DNA from: Panulirus ornatus
Lineage: Eukaryota; Arthropoda; Malacostraca; Decapoda; Palinuridae
Assembly: GCF_036320965.1 (NCBI RefSeq)
Contig: NC_092251.1
Span: 7,592,001 to 7,656,000 of the forward strand
Length of the DNA stretch: 64,000 nt
Direction: 5' to 3'
The position numbers and the translations under genes were made by a program. This document shows positions 9,345 to 20,742 of this stretch, one piece after another; positions within the stretch are counted from its first letter, which is position 1; each line of letters begins with the position of its first letter. The notes under the pieces are model-generated. The model was given only the letters and a program-made list of their open reading frames with translations, did not search any database and was not told the origin of the DNA.

Positions 9345-11260
9345 TATCTCTGGGTCTGGGCTACAACGAAATGAATAAATGAAGAGTAATAAGACCAGCA
9401 ATCCTGACACGGAGGGTGGAAGATGGTTCTGAGCATCACTTCAACACTCTTACGTCAGGTGGGAAGTACTTCCCTTGGGCGGGGCTGCCGTCTACAGTAT
9501 CACTACCTATGAAGTAATACTTGCTTTACAAAAACAAAAGAGTAGTTCACGTAAAAAAATAATCTTAAGACAAGAGGTAACGTTCGTAAGTCTGACGTCG
9601 AAAATATATAAACGAAGATGTTTAATTCGAACATTTAAAGTGACTTTAAATTTAGAGAAAAACTACATTTTCTAACGAGAGTTGAAGCGTTTCACAGACG
9701 TTGAAAATGAAGTAGACAAAAAAAAAAATATCACTTCTCTGAAATCCTTGCTAGAGTAGCTTCCTTAAGATATATAATTAAGCTCTTATTTTTTTTACAG
9801 TAACCGACATGGCACGCGCAAAAACATGCCCTAAACTTGACCACCTCGCGTGAAAAGGGAAAAATCAGAAGTACAAAAGACAAAAACCAAAAAGATTGAG
9901 TGAGGAGGTTAACTAGACCTCCTTTGGCTTCTGTGGATCACATTCTTATAAAGGTGATGTTACGGGAAATGGGGTACCTTACCAGCACTTATATGGCTCC
10001 AACCTCTTCCCTTAAAGCCAGCCCGAAGACATTCCAATCTCACAGAAAGACTGTAAAAACCGCGACATTTATTCTATCAAGAGACCCACCGTCCTCTGCT
10101 CACGCAAGAAGCGTCCACTGTAGCCTGTAATGTATCGATTAACAAAACCTCGCCACACAAATCTTAAATCCCGATCCATCAAAAATTTCACCAAACCCAT
10201 TAGAAAAAAAAAAACACTCACTCATAATGCCTCATTATCAACCTATTAAATCCTCATCACTCTTAGAAGCCCCACTCAACCTATACACTTTCCCTCTTTG
10301 CCTTATTCAAGCCAATGAAAATATCTCTCTGGGTCTATAGAGTTCCAGCTTGCCATATGAAAGCCTTATCTCGGTTCTACAACCACACAGTCCCACTCAC
10401 AACACACAGAAGCCTCTCCCTCGACCCCCTAAGCCAGCTTGAGCGCATGTCCACCCCTGCGACCCTCCTCACCCCACCCAGAGGGGTCAGTAACCTCAGC
10501 TGATCCGGCTTATAACCGCGAGAAGGAAGAGGAAAAAAAAGAAATATATTTCTCACGGGCGACATACGCTCGATGGCTCCCAGACGCCAAATCCAGCGAC
10601 AGAAACCTGCGTCCCTTTGGCCTCGATGTCGCATTCATGGGAGTAGACGTTACGCCCACAGGGGGGTAAAACCGTCGTCTACCGGGCGAGAAATTAACGC
10701 CTGTGAAGCGAACAAACCACGCCCAGAGTCCTATAAACCTCGGCGTTCATAAGCCTAGGAATGGACCCAGCCATTACGCCCATACGCCAGTACTTGTGAT
10801 AATTTCCCATCTTCATGCCGTACGCACAGGCCTCTCTATAATCTGTTTGACGGAGGACGATTATATGGGCTCGATTTGCCCCGCGCCATACAGAGGAGGC
10901 AGCGCCCCCGCCTACCCACAGGAAGGACGCGGGAGGAGCCGTGTCTACGGAACACGCCCGTCACATTTAACTTCCAGCTCTGCCGCCGGAGCCTCGGGAA
11001 GCCAAGTAGAACACGGGCGACGCTGATGAAGGATATTCAAAAGTGGTTCTCGGTACTCGAGGTGATTGGAGGGTACATGAGGCGATTATGAGGGCTGATT
11101 AGCTGTCCCGCTGGAATACGTGTGATTACCTATCAGTGGATGACTTCAAGAGCACTAGTGTGTTGAGCCGAGGGGGCGTCCCCTCGCTAGACTGCTACCT
11201 AGACGGTCGCCAACGCACCAGATGAAGATACGAGCTGATAGATGGGCCTCAAACACCACA

Positions 11261-11264
<4 letters not shown>
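9343..11264. other. Two kilobases of unique DNA; nothing supported
   Basis: The left part (9,500-10,300) is AT-rich with several A or T runs. The right part (10,540-11,030) is more GC- and CpG-rich and contains CCACGCCC followed by CCTATAAACC near 10,730, a weak promoter-like pair. The open frames of 60-107 codons lack splice sites, family motifs or a consistent composition. Confidence 0.45.

Positions 11265-11310
<46 letters not shown>
11262..11310. repeat. (CA)n microsatellite
   Basis: About 21 CA units ending in a short ATATATA. Confidence 0.94.
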
Positions 11311-11312
<2 letters not shown>

Positions 11313-13220
11313 GTAAAACACGGCTCTTTCCTTAGACAAGACTGGTCTAATGGGACGGATATGTATTCAGAGGACAACAAATCACAATCAGCGATCTGGA
11401 GGAGGTGAGGAAGAGACTTTAAGAACTAATGGTCGATGTGGTTACCCAATGAACAAGGAGATCCAAGTCTCCTTGGCTCCTTGGCCATAGTAACGAGGTA
11501 CACATGCACCAGCTGGCACAAGCGCGTGGATGGTTGTCTGTTCAGCTGGCACGTGTGCATGGATGGTTCCCTACTCAACTATCATCAAAATTTTGCAAGC
11601 AAACGGATTCTCGAAGTTGTCTTGTGAAATTGCTCTTGCGAAGAAACGCGGCCGTTTTCTTTTCAACACTTTCACAGTCACCCTTCTGGTAGCTGAAGAG
11701 ATGAGGATTTCGAAGCCGGATTGAAGGTTGTACTTCGAGGAAACTAAATCATCGCATTAACAACACAGGTCTCCACCGCTCGAGTCTATTACCCTCTTTG
11801 CGAAGCGATATTGCCAAAGATTCGAACAATAACTATTGACACTAATAAAAGTATTGTGTTCAGTGGAAAAACTATGAAAAACCTCTACACTTAGTCTCTG
11901 ATTTACAATCTATATTTGTTCTCCTCCTTGTCTTTCCTCCATCGGCAGGCTCCTTGCCTTGGCTTTCCCCAGCAGTATACTCCCTCTCCTACAACTTCAC
12001 TCTCTTACAACCTCTCCCTCATCATTTGTTTCTGACGATATACATCAAGATAAACATTATACAGCCATGCAATAATACAGCCATGCACAGATGTCACGAC
12101 AGGGCTGAGAGTGCAAGGGAAACAGGTGACACATCGCGGTCTTAGGACGGTAAGTGTACAAATGCTCTGATCTTGTTCGTCTCGAGTACCAAATCGACTG
12201 CGGGGTAAGGTCTTGCCTCTTGACTCCCTCGTGGAGCCACAGCACTCACCCACCTATTCACATTTCCTCCCTCAATCCTACTGACAGGATAACGCAATCT
12301 TCACCCTATTCTCTTGGGATAATCACACACACACACACACACACCAGCTTTGCAAAGTCAGCCATATCCCTGTTATTGGCTATTTGCCTTTAGCGTCTCT
12401 CTCTCTCCCTGTTTCCTATTCTGTTTACTGGAACTCCCGCACGTTAGGGCATCGGTGATGATAAATGAGGTGAGGGGACGCCATTCTCCCGAGGCGGTGA
12501 TGGAGAACATGGGTAATGATGGGGTACAGTCAATGGGGACGAAGTAGCAAGAGATGCCACAGAGGATCGAGATCAGATTTCTTGGCGTCATCCAAGAGGC
12601 CCAGGTCTTCCCACACACGGAGCGTCTCAGCAGCAGCAGCAGCAGCAGCAGCAACGCTCCCACTTGGACTTCACTATGGGCGTCGCCAGCGAAGGTGTAC
12701 AGAGTGTTACGTAGTCTCATGTTGCACATAGGGTGCAGCAGTCCCCTACCGGCACCTCCTTCAGAACCCAGCACATCTGGTAGCCACGAAGGAGCAGAGA
12801 ATGACGGTGACCCTAGACGCTGAGGTGTGTCACCACTTGTCAATGACAGACGCCCTCGCAGCGTCGGGTTGGAATGATGATATACGCATCCATATCGACA
12901 TGAAATGTAATTTTTGAACAGATCTAATATAATAGAAGTAAACTTCGAGAATTGGATTTTATTTCCCCTACGATGCACAGTGTGAAGGAGGAAGCAAATT
13001 CCTTAATTGTATTAACGCCCTCACGTCCTTAAGGCTATTCGACTCGGCACAATGCCTTACAGCCATCACCAAAAGCCTCCCATATTCCTCGAATAGAATC
13101 GACAAAATACATAATTTTCTTCGATACAAAGGATGGACAAAAATAACACGGGGAAATACTCCATCACTGGTGCAATCATCCCTCTCTTCCCGGCCAAGGA
13201 AACAACCCACACTTCCACAT
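11311..13220. other. Mostly unique DNA; one trinucleotide run
   Basis: Holds a CA run at 12325-12345 and an AGC run of eight units at about 12630-12654. Around the AGC run both strands are open (88 codons plus strand, about 200 codons minus strand). With neither strand favoured and no splice sites of note I do not call a gene. Confidence 0.45.
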
Positions 13221-13336
13221 GAGCCGATGGCATCCGCACATCCTTATGGCCCTCCTCCACACCCGCTTCCCAAGACACGAGCCGATGACATCCGCACATC
13301 CCCAAGGGCCTCCTGCACATCCGCATCTCAAGACAT
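13221..13336. repeat. 58-bp tandem duplication
   Basis: Two copies starting at 13221 and 13279 share GAGCCGATG(G/A)CATCCGCACATCC. A third partial copy of CATCCGCAT follows. Confidence 0.75.
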
Positions 13337-13476
13337 CACATCGACAGTCATTCCACTTCAGCTCGCGTAACATTACCTGTATTTTCTGCCACGACCGTTC
13401 GGGGATAAAACCTCACATGAAAGCATTTCTCTGAAGTGGCAGTGCGGTAACCCAACTTCCTAAGTGTGGCAGAGGC

Positions 13477-13478
<2 letters not shown>

Positions 13479-13555
<77 letters not shown>

Positions 13556-13827
13556 TTTTTTTATACTTTGTCGCTGTCTCCCGCGTTTGCGAGGTAGCGC
13601 AAGGAAACAGACGAAAGAAATGGCCCCCCCCCCCCCATACACATGTACATACACACGTCCACACACGCAAATATACATACCTACACAGCTTTCCATGGTT
13701 TACTGTGTAGGTATGTATATTTGCGTGTGTGGACGTGTGTATGTACATGTGTATGGGGGGGGGGTTGGGCCATTTCTTTCGTCTGTTTCCTTGCGCTACC
13801 TCGCAAACGCGGGAGACAGCGACAAAG

Positions 13828-13911
<84 letters not shown>

Positions 13912-13925
13912 ATATATATAATATA
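13479..13925. mobile_element. Foldback 1: two inverted copies of the family A 3' module between (TA)n arrays
   Basis: The order is (TA)n, about 24 T, a 125-bp core, a 14-nt loop around CCATGG (13689-13702), the same core in reverse complement, about 36 A, then (TA)n. The core carries CGCTGTCTCCCGCG and GAGGTAGCGCAAGG, a C run (G run in the other arm), and CACACGCAAATATACATACC. Arms match almost base for base. The same core occurs singly at 40.2 and 52.0 kb as the 3' end of family A LINE copies, so each arm looks like one short insertion with its own poly-A. Possible origins are two opposite insertions at one site, a hairpin duplication, or an assembly join. Confidence 0.8.
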
Positions 13926-13929
13926 TTTT

Positions 13930-14227
13930 TTCTTCCTCACTCATAATTTTTCGTCGTCTCCCGCGTTCGTGTGCTAGGTAGCGCCAGGAACATAGGAAGA
14001 AATGGCCTAGTTTGCTCACATCCACTTCTTAACTTCCATGTATAATTCACCAAAGTCAGAGCTACTGACAGCACGTCGCCCCCTCTATATCACACCACTT
14101 CGTCACTCTATCAATCTACGTGCTTCGCACCCTCTTGCAGGTTCAGGCCTAAATCAGTCAAAAGCAAATTTTACTTTATCCTTCCTCCTACTTCTTGTTT
14201 TCCCTTTTTTCCTTATTCCCTCAACCT

Positions 14228-14228
<1 letters not shown>
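13930..14228 (-). mobile_element. Old, divergent family A LINE tail
   Basis: Starting just after foldback 1, the plus strand reads GTCGTCTCCCGCGTTCGTG, then GGTAGCGCCAGGAACATAG, GAAATGGCC, ACAGCACGTCGCCCC and GTTCAGGCCTAAATC. Each of these matches the order of landmarks in the cleaner copies at 40.2 and 52.0 kb but with many changes. The copy ends in CA and then AT repeats. Confidence 0.65.
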
Positions 14229-14854
<626 letters not shown>

Positions 14855-14918
<64 letters not shown>

Positions 14919-14925
14919 GTGTAAT
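14855..14925. repeat. (AT)n(GT)n compound microsatellite
   Basis: About 23 AT units followed by about 10 GT units. Confidence 0.94.
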
Positions 14926-15141
14926 AGAAAAAAACGCATCTGCTTTATTAGTTACGCTTCGCGTCCTCTGTGCACAGAAGGTTGTGGAATTTTCAATTAC
15001 TGTCGGTGGGCGAGAGGCGAGCGAGCGCTCAGCTCGCCTCCGTCAGGCCTGCAGAGCGGCGGCGGAGGCCGCCGGCGTCACCACTGTCGGCGGCGGAGAA
15101 CCCCGCCTGACGTTCTGCAGCGCCTCCGTCAGGAGAGGAGT

Positions 15142-15143
<2 letters not shown>
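14926..15143. other. GC-rich segment with GGCGG and CGCC words
   Basis: The segment between two AT arrays is CpG- and GC-rich (GAGCGAGCGCTCAGCTCGCC, GGCGGCGGAGGCCGCCGGCG) and contains short palindromes such as GAGCGCTC. An open frame crosses it but is fused to AT-repeat translations at both ends. It could be a small CpG island; no gene part is proven. Confidence 0.35.

Positions 15144-15217
<74 letters not shown>
15143..15217. repeat. (AT)n microsatellite
   Basis: About 37 AT units, followed by CTATCTATCTATT. Confidence 0.95.
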
Positions 15218-15218
<1 letters not shown>

Positions 15219-15307
15219 TACTATCTATCTATTTATTACTCGTTTACCAAATGGCGTCCTAGCTCCGTCTCTTCGTTGTATATCAACTGACTGTTATATT
15301 TCTTTCT

Positions 15308-15400
15308 TGTATCTCCCCTGATGATGTGATTATTACACGAAAGTGCACTTGGGAACGTATCGTATTTCATTTCCCCGTGGACTCTTAGGTGTATATGTAT
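15308..15400. mobile_element. Dispersed repeat fragment, family C
   Basis: Contains GATGATGTGATTATTACACG, AAAGTGCACTTGGGAACG and TTTCCCCGTGGACTC. The same string of about 75 bp occurs at 19161-19232 directly against (TA)n arrays, and its last part recurs at 37677-37700. It is therefore a dispersed element end, class unknown. Confidence 0.6.
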
Positions 15401-15748
15401 ATATCAGGTTATCGTACGCTTATGGTAGCGACTCAAGGTGAGGTTATCGTACTCCGGGGTTGCGTCATCCGTCTGCAGTGGGAGGTGTACGTCAACTTTA
15501 CCCAACGGTACGACACTCGCTGAGGCCCTACACTGCCTCACACGTGTGTCTGGCCCTCCCCCGGAAGCTTAAACATACGACAGAAAAAAAAAAAAAGTGC
15601 GTCCCCAGTGTATAAATCACCTTTGTAAACAACTGTTTTACAGTCGGTCTAGTTTACACAAGTGCCACTGGGTCCGGATGAATGATTATTATGAGTGATA
15701 ACCAACACACATTTGATGATAATGATCATATTTTCATTCCTAGGAATC
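15401..15748. other. No feature seen
   Basis: Unique DNA with an A run near 15585; nothing else supported. Confidence 0.5.
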
Positions 15749-15992
15749 GAATGGACACGGACGGTCTACCGTGTCTTCTCCGAATGGACACGGATGGTCT
15801 ACCGTGTCTCCTCCGAATGGACACGGATGGTCTACCGTGTCTTCTCCGAATGGACACGGACGGTCTACCGTGTCTTCTCCGAATGGACACGGATGGTCTA
15901 CCGTGTCTCCTCCGAATGGACACACGGGCGGTCTACCGTGTCTCCTCCGAATGGACACACGGGCGGTCTACCGCGTCCGCTCCGAACGGTTT
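15749..15992. repeat. 33-bp minisatellite with a hairpin in each unit
   Basis: Units start with GAATGGACACGGA at 15749, 15782, 15815, 15848 and 15881 (33-bp steps), then 15914 and 15949 where a CAC insertion gives 35 bp. Each unit holds inverted arms ACACGG and CCGTGT around GGTCTA, so every copy could form a small hairpin. The array translates as repeated peptides in both directions, which has no independent support. Confidence 0.95.
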
Positions 15993-16035
15993 ACGTGAGC
16001 GAACACACGTGAGACGTGGTGTTTTGACAGGCCTC

Positions 16036-16067
16036 TGACGTCACAGTTACACGGAACTGTGACGTCA
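16036..16067. promoter_or_regulatory. Perfect inverted pair of CRE sites
   Basis: TGACGTCACAGTT at 16036-16048 is repeated as its exact reverse complement AACTGTGACGTCA at 16055-16067, with a 6-bp spacer. Each arm contains the full CRE palindrome TGACGTCA. The centre-to-centre distance of the two CREs is 24 bp. A regulatory role is inference. Confidence 0.5.
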
Positions 16068-16958
16068 TCGAAGCACTCCAAGCGTGAAAAAATATTTTCA
16101 TTCAGTGTGCAGCTAACTAGAAACGCCTCTTCCCTCCCCCTCACCACCACCACCCATACCCACACACCGTTGCTCTCACTGTAAACCCTTCCTCAAAAAA
16201 ACCGATTAAAACGAGACGAAATATACCGCTGAAATAAACGCTGAAAGAAAGCGTTTTGCATACTTCTTTCGACCGTTTTTCATTTGTTTTTCTTCTTTTA
16301 TTCTATAACTTGACGATGATGATGGCGTTTAATAACTCAAACCAGTCGAACGACCTCGAACCCCATTCAACGAACGAACGAACGACCTTTTAAGCTGTTA
16401 ACAACGAACTCCCACAGCCACCGAAGACGAATTAAGCTGAAGACATCATCAATTAACAATCTAGATTTTTAAAATCTTATTTATTCCATGGCTGATGACC
16501 TGATAGAGGGAAAAAAAAGGTGAAAAACATCGAAAAAAGGTGAGAAAAAAAACCCATATTGCCTGTCAATGACACCTTTTTTTCCCTAGCGTCAGCCGTG
16601 GCATTATTTGATCCCTAGAGCATTTTTTTTTTTCCAATTTGCGTAATGGGGCTCCGGGGAAGCGCTCTTTTACCACGCGCGTAAAGAAGGGGGTGGTTAA
16701 GTTTCCCAGGAACTGTTGACTGGGGTGGGGGTGTGGTGGCGAATTCTACGCGATCCTTCAACCTTCCCCTGTGGTGGTGATGAAGGACTTTCGTCTGTAG
16801 TGAATCAAAGGAAGATAATGATGTCGGTCAGGGAGGAAGGAAGGGCGGGAGGGGCCCTCCGTCCTCCCTTATCAGATGTAGTGGCGCTACAGGTCCCCAG
16901 GGGGAGGTCATCACAAGTGCTATTTGGTGGGATTACAAGAGCCAATTGGGGGGGATAA
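16068..16958. other. Unique DNA with a weak inverted repeat
   Basis: GGGAAAAAAAAGGTG near 16508 and CACCTTTTTTTCCC near 16572 form an A/T-rich inverted repeat of about 14 bp. The rest is unique, with G-rich sequence after 16700. No supported exon. Confidence 0.45.
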
Positions 16959-16959
16959 C

Positions 16960-17085
16960 AGGTACCAAGTGTGGTTCATAAGTACCAGGTGTATTGATCA
17001 CGGGTACCATGTGTAGTGATCATAGATACCAGGTGTAGTAAATTCAGGTACCAAGTGTAGTGATCAATATACACCAGGTGTGCCA
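16960..17085. repeat. 22-bp degenerate minisatellite (GGTACCAAGTGTAGTGATCA)
   Basis: TACCA(A/G)GTGT recurs at 16963, 16983, 17005, 17027, 17049 and about 17070, close to a 22-bp period. Several units include the TGATCA palindrome. Confidence 0.85.
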
Positions 17086-17269
17086 GTCATAGTGGATGAC
17101 AGGTGGCACTCACGAGCCAGCTAGTGTGACACTCAAGGGTCCAGCAGAGGAGGAGGAGGGCATCACGCGTGACAGTGCTAAAGTAACAAGCACATGTGAC
17201 CTGTGTGTGGGCGATGTGGCCTCTGCAGCATTCCCTCCCCTGTAGAATGCCAGACAAGGACACCCACAC

Positions 17270-17270
17270 C

Positions 17271-17314
<44 letters not shown>
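17270..17314. repeat. (CA)n microsatellite
   Basis: About 21 CA units. Confidence 0.94.
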
Positions 17315-17317
<3 letters not shown>

Positions 17318-17399
17318 ACTATGCCATCTACACCCACCCTCTCATCACAGATGGCTCCCACGTTCAATCCTACGGATTACCTACGTATCTCATGGGTCA

Positions 17400-17650
17400 T
17401 CCGATGAAACCCAGTTACTCTGTCCTCTGGTGTGTACCGGTGACTTAAACCCAGACCCAGTCACTCTCTCTGGTTTGCAATGGTGACTTAAACCCAGACC
17501 CAGTCACTCTCTCCTCTGGTTTGCAAAGGTGAATTAAACCCAAACTCATTCGCTCTCTCCTCTAGTTTGCAACTGTGACTTAAACCCAAACTCATTCACT
17601 CTCTCCTCTGGTGTGTACCGGTGACTTAAACCCAGACTTTCGTTCATTTC
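17400..17650. repeat. 46-bp minisatellite (GGTGACTTAAACCCAGACCC)
   Basis: GTGACTTAAACCCA recurs about every 46 bp (one 43-bp copy) with CTCTCTCCTCTGGTTTGCAA between. About five copies. Confidence 0.88.
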
Positions 17651-17759
17651 TGATCTGAAACGTTTTTACGCCTTCGTCTTTATCTTCCCTGCAGGCGACT
17701 GGTCTACTGCCACCGTGAGTCCTGAATATCACACTTCGAACAGCTTCCAGATATGTTAT

Positions 17760-18125
17760 ACAGGTTAAGTCATAGTAACTGTCACACCAAAACCATTTTG
17801 GTTGATACCGTTAAATTATGATCATCTTCACATTTAAACTACGTTTTGCTATACAGTTGAATTACGTTAATCACGTTAAACCTGTGTTCTTTCATGCTGT
17901 TAAATTATAACAACTTTCACATTAAAACTATGTTTTGCTAAACTATTAAATTACAACTTTCACATTAAATCGATGTTCTGTTATAGTGTTAAGTTACAAT
18001 AATCTTCACACTTAAACTACGTTCCTTTGAGACAGATTATAATACCCTTCACATTAAAAACTACGTTCTGTTACAACAGTTTATATCATAAAAAATAAAC
18101 AATCTTCAAAATAAAACTACATTCC
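17760..18125. repeat. Degenerate AT-rich tandem repeat
   Basis: Phrases like CTTCACATTTAAACTACGTT and TTTTGCTAT recur at irregular 45-55 bp spacing, about seven times. It is a decayed minisatellite. Confidence 0.7.
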
Positions 18126-18399
18126 GTTGTCACCTAATGGAGGGGTAGTTATAACAAACCACCACCCCACACTCGCATGCTGGGTTGAGTCTATCACCTA
18201 GTAATGAATGGGTGACCTTTTTGTACATCTCGAGTGATCTTCCATAAATCCACGGTAATAAGCCAACAATATCCCCGTAAAAACACGGGAATCAGGTCAG
18301 CAAGATAATGTACACTTGAAGTGTAATAATGCAATCATGCTTATGGCAAAGAGTGAAATTACCATCATCGCGTTATTTCCAACCGACCCAATCCGGGCA

Positions 18400-18404
<5 letters not shown>
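18126..18404. other. No feature seen
   Basis: Unique DNA before an AT array. Confidence 0.5.

Positions 18405-18476
<72 letters not shown>
18405..18476. repeat. (AT)n microsatellite
   Basis: About 35 AT units forming the 3' boundary of the next LINE fragment. Confidence 0.95.
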
Positions 18477-18478
<2 letters not shown>

Positions 18479-18742
18479 CTCCCCACTGATGGTTTATCCC
18501 AGACGTTTCACATGCCCTGGTTCAATCCATTGACAGCACGTCGACCCTGGTATACCACATCGTTCCAATTCACTCTATTCCTTACACGCCTTTCACCATC
18601 CTGTATGTTCAGGCCCCGATCGCTCAAAATCTTTGTCACTCTATCCTTCCACCTCCAATTTCGTCTCCCACTTCTCCTCGTTCCCTCCACCTCTGACATA
18701 TAGATCCCCTTTGTCAATCCTTCCTCGCTCATATATCACCGA
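18477..18742 (-). mobile_element. Family A LINE fragment lacking the 3' module
   Basis: On the minus strand the frame reads IYMSEVEGTRRSG, RRNWRWKDRVTKILSDRGLN and ends VNWNDVVYQG, homologous to the tails at 40.2 and 52.0 kb. Its 3' side stops near GATGGTTTATCCC at 18488 and passes directly into (AT)n. The roughly 170-bp 3' module with poly-A seen in other copies is absent. It is more diverged than the other two tails. Confidence 0.8.
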
Positions 18743-18975
18743 GTCTCCGGCAGAAGGCATGATCGACTGAGACTAAAAGGGGATTTCGATCTCTTCGGTT
18801 GATACCTTCCGGGAAAGCCTGATGGAGTTTACATGGAGGGGGATTTTTCCCGGGAATTTACTCAGTTAGGCCCACCACCAGGCCTGCCATCAGCCTGATT
18901 AACGACGCACATCATACGAGTTCGTGGAAAGGTTTGCGGATGGGGAGTGTGTGTGATTACGATCAGTGAACATTA
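18743..18975. other. No feature seen
   Basis: Unique DNA between the LINE fragment and a GT array. Confidence 0.5.

Positions 18976-18977
<2 letters not shown>

Positions 18978-19018
<41 letters not shown>
18978..19018. repeat. (GT)n microsatellite
   Basis: About 19 GT units. Confidence 0.94.
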
Positions 19019-19097
19019 ATGTGTGTGGATGTGTCTCAAAACCCTCACAGACCTTGGAAGAAGACTTCGAACGAAAGCTTGACGACGCCATGAAAAA

Positions 19098-19098
<1 letters not shown>

Positions 19099-19165
<67 letters not shown>

Positions 19166-19245
19166 TGATTATTACACGAAAGTGCACTTGGGAACTTTTC
19201 GTGTTTCATTTTCCCCGGGGACTCATAGGAAATTGTGATCCTTTT

Positions 19246-19299
<54 letters not shown>
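19099..19299. mobile_element. Family C repeat fragment between two (TA)n arrays
   Basis: TA arrays at 19099-19161 and 19249-19297 enclose about 87 bp that contain the same GATGTGATTATTACACG, AAAGTGCACTTGGGAAC and TTTTCCCCGGGGACTC as at 15.3 kb. It is another case of a short dispersed element with TA repeats on both sides. Confidence 0.65.
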
Positions 19300-19303
<4 letters not shown>

Positions 19304-19555
19304 TTCATTGCGGGTCTGCAAGCTGGAAACGGCGTAGACACGTAGATGTCGTAGCCATCTCTCAGTTCCTGAGGGAGGAAGAGACTTGACTCTCCTCGTG
19401 TGGTGAGTGATGAGCATTTGTAACATTTCCTTGAAATATGTACCGCCCTCATCATCATCACCGGTGGCGGATACAGCCACTGAAACTACAGCTGTATCTT
19501 TAGCCTGGATGGTCTCTATTCTGTAATTTGGTTGTTGTATGACGCTGCGGAGTGG

Positions 19556-19557
<2 letters not shown>

Positions 19558-19600
<43 letters not shown>
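19558..19600. repeat. (TG)n microsatellite
   Basis: About 20 TG units. Confidence 0.94.
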
Positions 19601-19601
<1 letters not shown>

Positions 19602-19861
19602 TTGTTTGGACTAGTAATTTCCTGAGAACTGTCCTCGAGCATTACACTCGAGCCTATGTCTTCTCACGTCGCTCCTGCGGTGGAAATGTTCCTTGAAGCT
19701 TACAGCGAAGATCTGAGGTTTGCGTAATAATAAGACGCTTCCATACTCATGCACACAATAAAATTAGTCGTGGGTTTGAAAAAAAAATACAGACGCTAGA
19801 AAGATGAATGATACAATAACACGGGAAGAAAACGGGGAAAGAAAACTGGAATCAATCTTAC
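19601..19861 (-). other. Start of the intron after the 179-codon exon
   Basis: The donor of the exon at 19862-20398 opens this intron on the minus strand with GTAAGATTG. I found no convincing next exon between here and the repeat cluster at lower coordinates, so the intron is probably long. Confidence 0.5.
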
Positions 19862-20398
19862 CTTCTGTTTCTTGCCTTTCTTCTTGCCGCCCTCTGGTTC
19901 TTGCTTCGACGTCTTTTCTTCCTCCTCTTCGCTCTTGTCCTTCTTCTCGTCCCCTTGTTGCTGCTGCTGTTCGATGATCTGCTTGAGGTCGTCGTTCTCT
20001 AGGGCCATGAGTGCGCATGCTCGGAAAATGAACTCGTAGAGGGCGTTGTCCGGGCACGTCGGGTCGTACTGTCGGTCGCCGAAGATGAGGTCATCCTCGC
20101 TCTCCGAGCTCTGATAGGCTCCTGCGGCCATGATGTCGTCGTGGCTCTCGAAGCTGCTATTGGAGGCCTCGAGAGTGACGCCACCAGAGGGCCCTGGGCA
20201 GTCGAGGTGGACGGTCAAGGCGTCGGCCGACAGGTAACCCGTGACGTCACTGCTTCTGGTGCATTCACTGGCGGCGGACATCTTGGTGACGTCGCTGTTC
20301 GCCATTTTGGAAGAGTCCGACTTCACCTGCCCCTCATCGGATGACTTGACCTTGTAGCTGGACCGTAAGCTACGCCGGAGCGACTTGCGAAGGGACAT
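19862..20398 (-). CDS. First coding exon of an unrecognised protein (179 codons, partial)
   Basis: The minus-strand ATG at 20398 has A at -3 (CAATTATGTCC). The frame stays open for exactly 179 codons to ACAGAAG|GTAAGA, a near-consensus splice donor at 19861, so the exon ends in phase 0. The protein begins with a basic stretch (MSLRKSLRRSLRSSYKVK). A Ser/Thr-rich segment follows (about 19-100), then an acidic SSESEDD at 97-103, a CK2-type context. Residues 115-143 (CPDNALYEFIFRACALMA and ENDDLKQIIE) could form a helix leading into five Gln at 144-148. The exon ends in a charged Glu/Lys tail (151-179). No signal peptide or membrane span is seen, so an intracellular protein is likely. The frame extends 48 codons upstream without another ATG. 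I do not recognise the family; the Tyr-Glu-Phe-Ile-Phe-Arg segment is the best search handle. Confidence 0.68.
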
Positions 20399-20742
20399 AA
20401 TTGAGACAACCTTTTCCCCCTTGCGATTCAACACGAGTTTCAAGAACGTTACCACAGGATTCTCGTGTTTCCCTTCGAAATGTTTTGGGTCTCCTGGTCT
20501 CACAAGGGTGTTAGGATGCGTCCGGGACACCAAACCAGCCACTGAACGGGTCTATATGAGCGTTGTCTTCACCAGTATCGTCACAAAGGAACTCCGAAAC
20601 TGAGGACTTAAAATTCCCTTGAATAACTTCCAAATCTTTACCTCCCCAGCATGTCTAGGTACCACAGTATACGTGATAAACAATCCTTGAAGAGGTTTTA
20701 ATCAAATTCTCTTTACACGATGTTTTGTCTCGATCTTCCTGC
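20399..20742. other. Shared upstream region of two divergent frames
   Basis: The minus-strand exon starts at 20398 and a plus-strand frame starts at 20743, leaving about 344 bp. No clear TATA or CCAAT box was recognised in it. It would be the natural promoter region if both frames are real. Confidence 0.35.

Noticed and set aside
12373..12978. A minus frame of about 200 codons with a polyLeu run
   Set aside because: It has no ATG at its start. The polyLeu is an AGC repeat read backwards, and the plus strand over the same DNA is also open for 88 codons with a polySer run. Neither strand shows splice sites or motifs.
15749..15992. Repeat peptides in the 33-bp array, considered as a repeat protein
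   Set aside because: A unit length divisible by three keeps frames open on both strands equally. There is no start, signal or flanking exon.
18477..18742. The LINE tail frame, considered as a host gene exon
   Set aside because: The same protein tail occurs at 40.2 and 52.0 kb with poly-A and truncation, which is the signature of retrotransposition.
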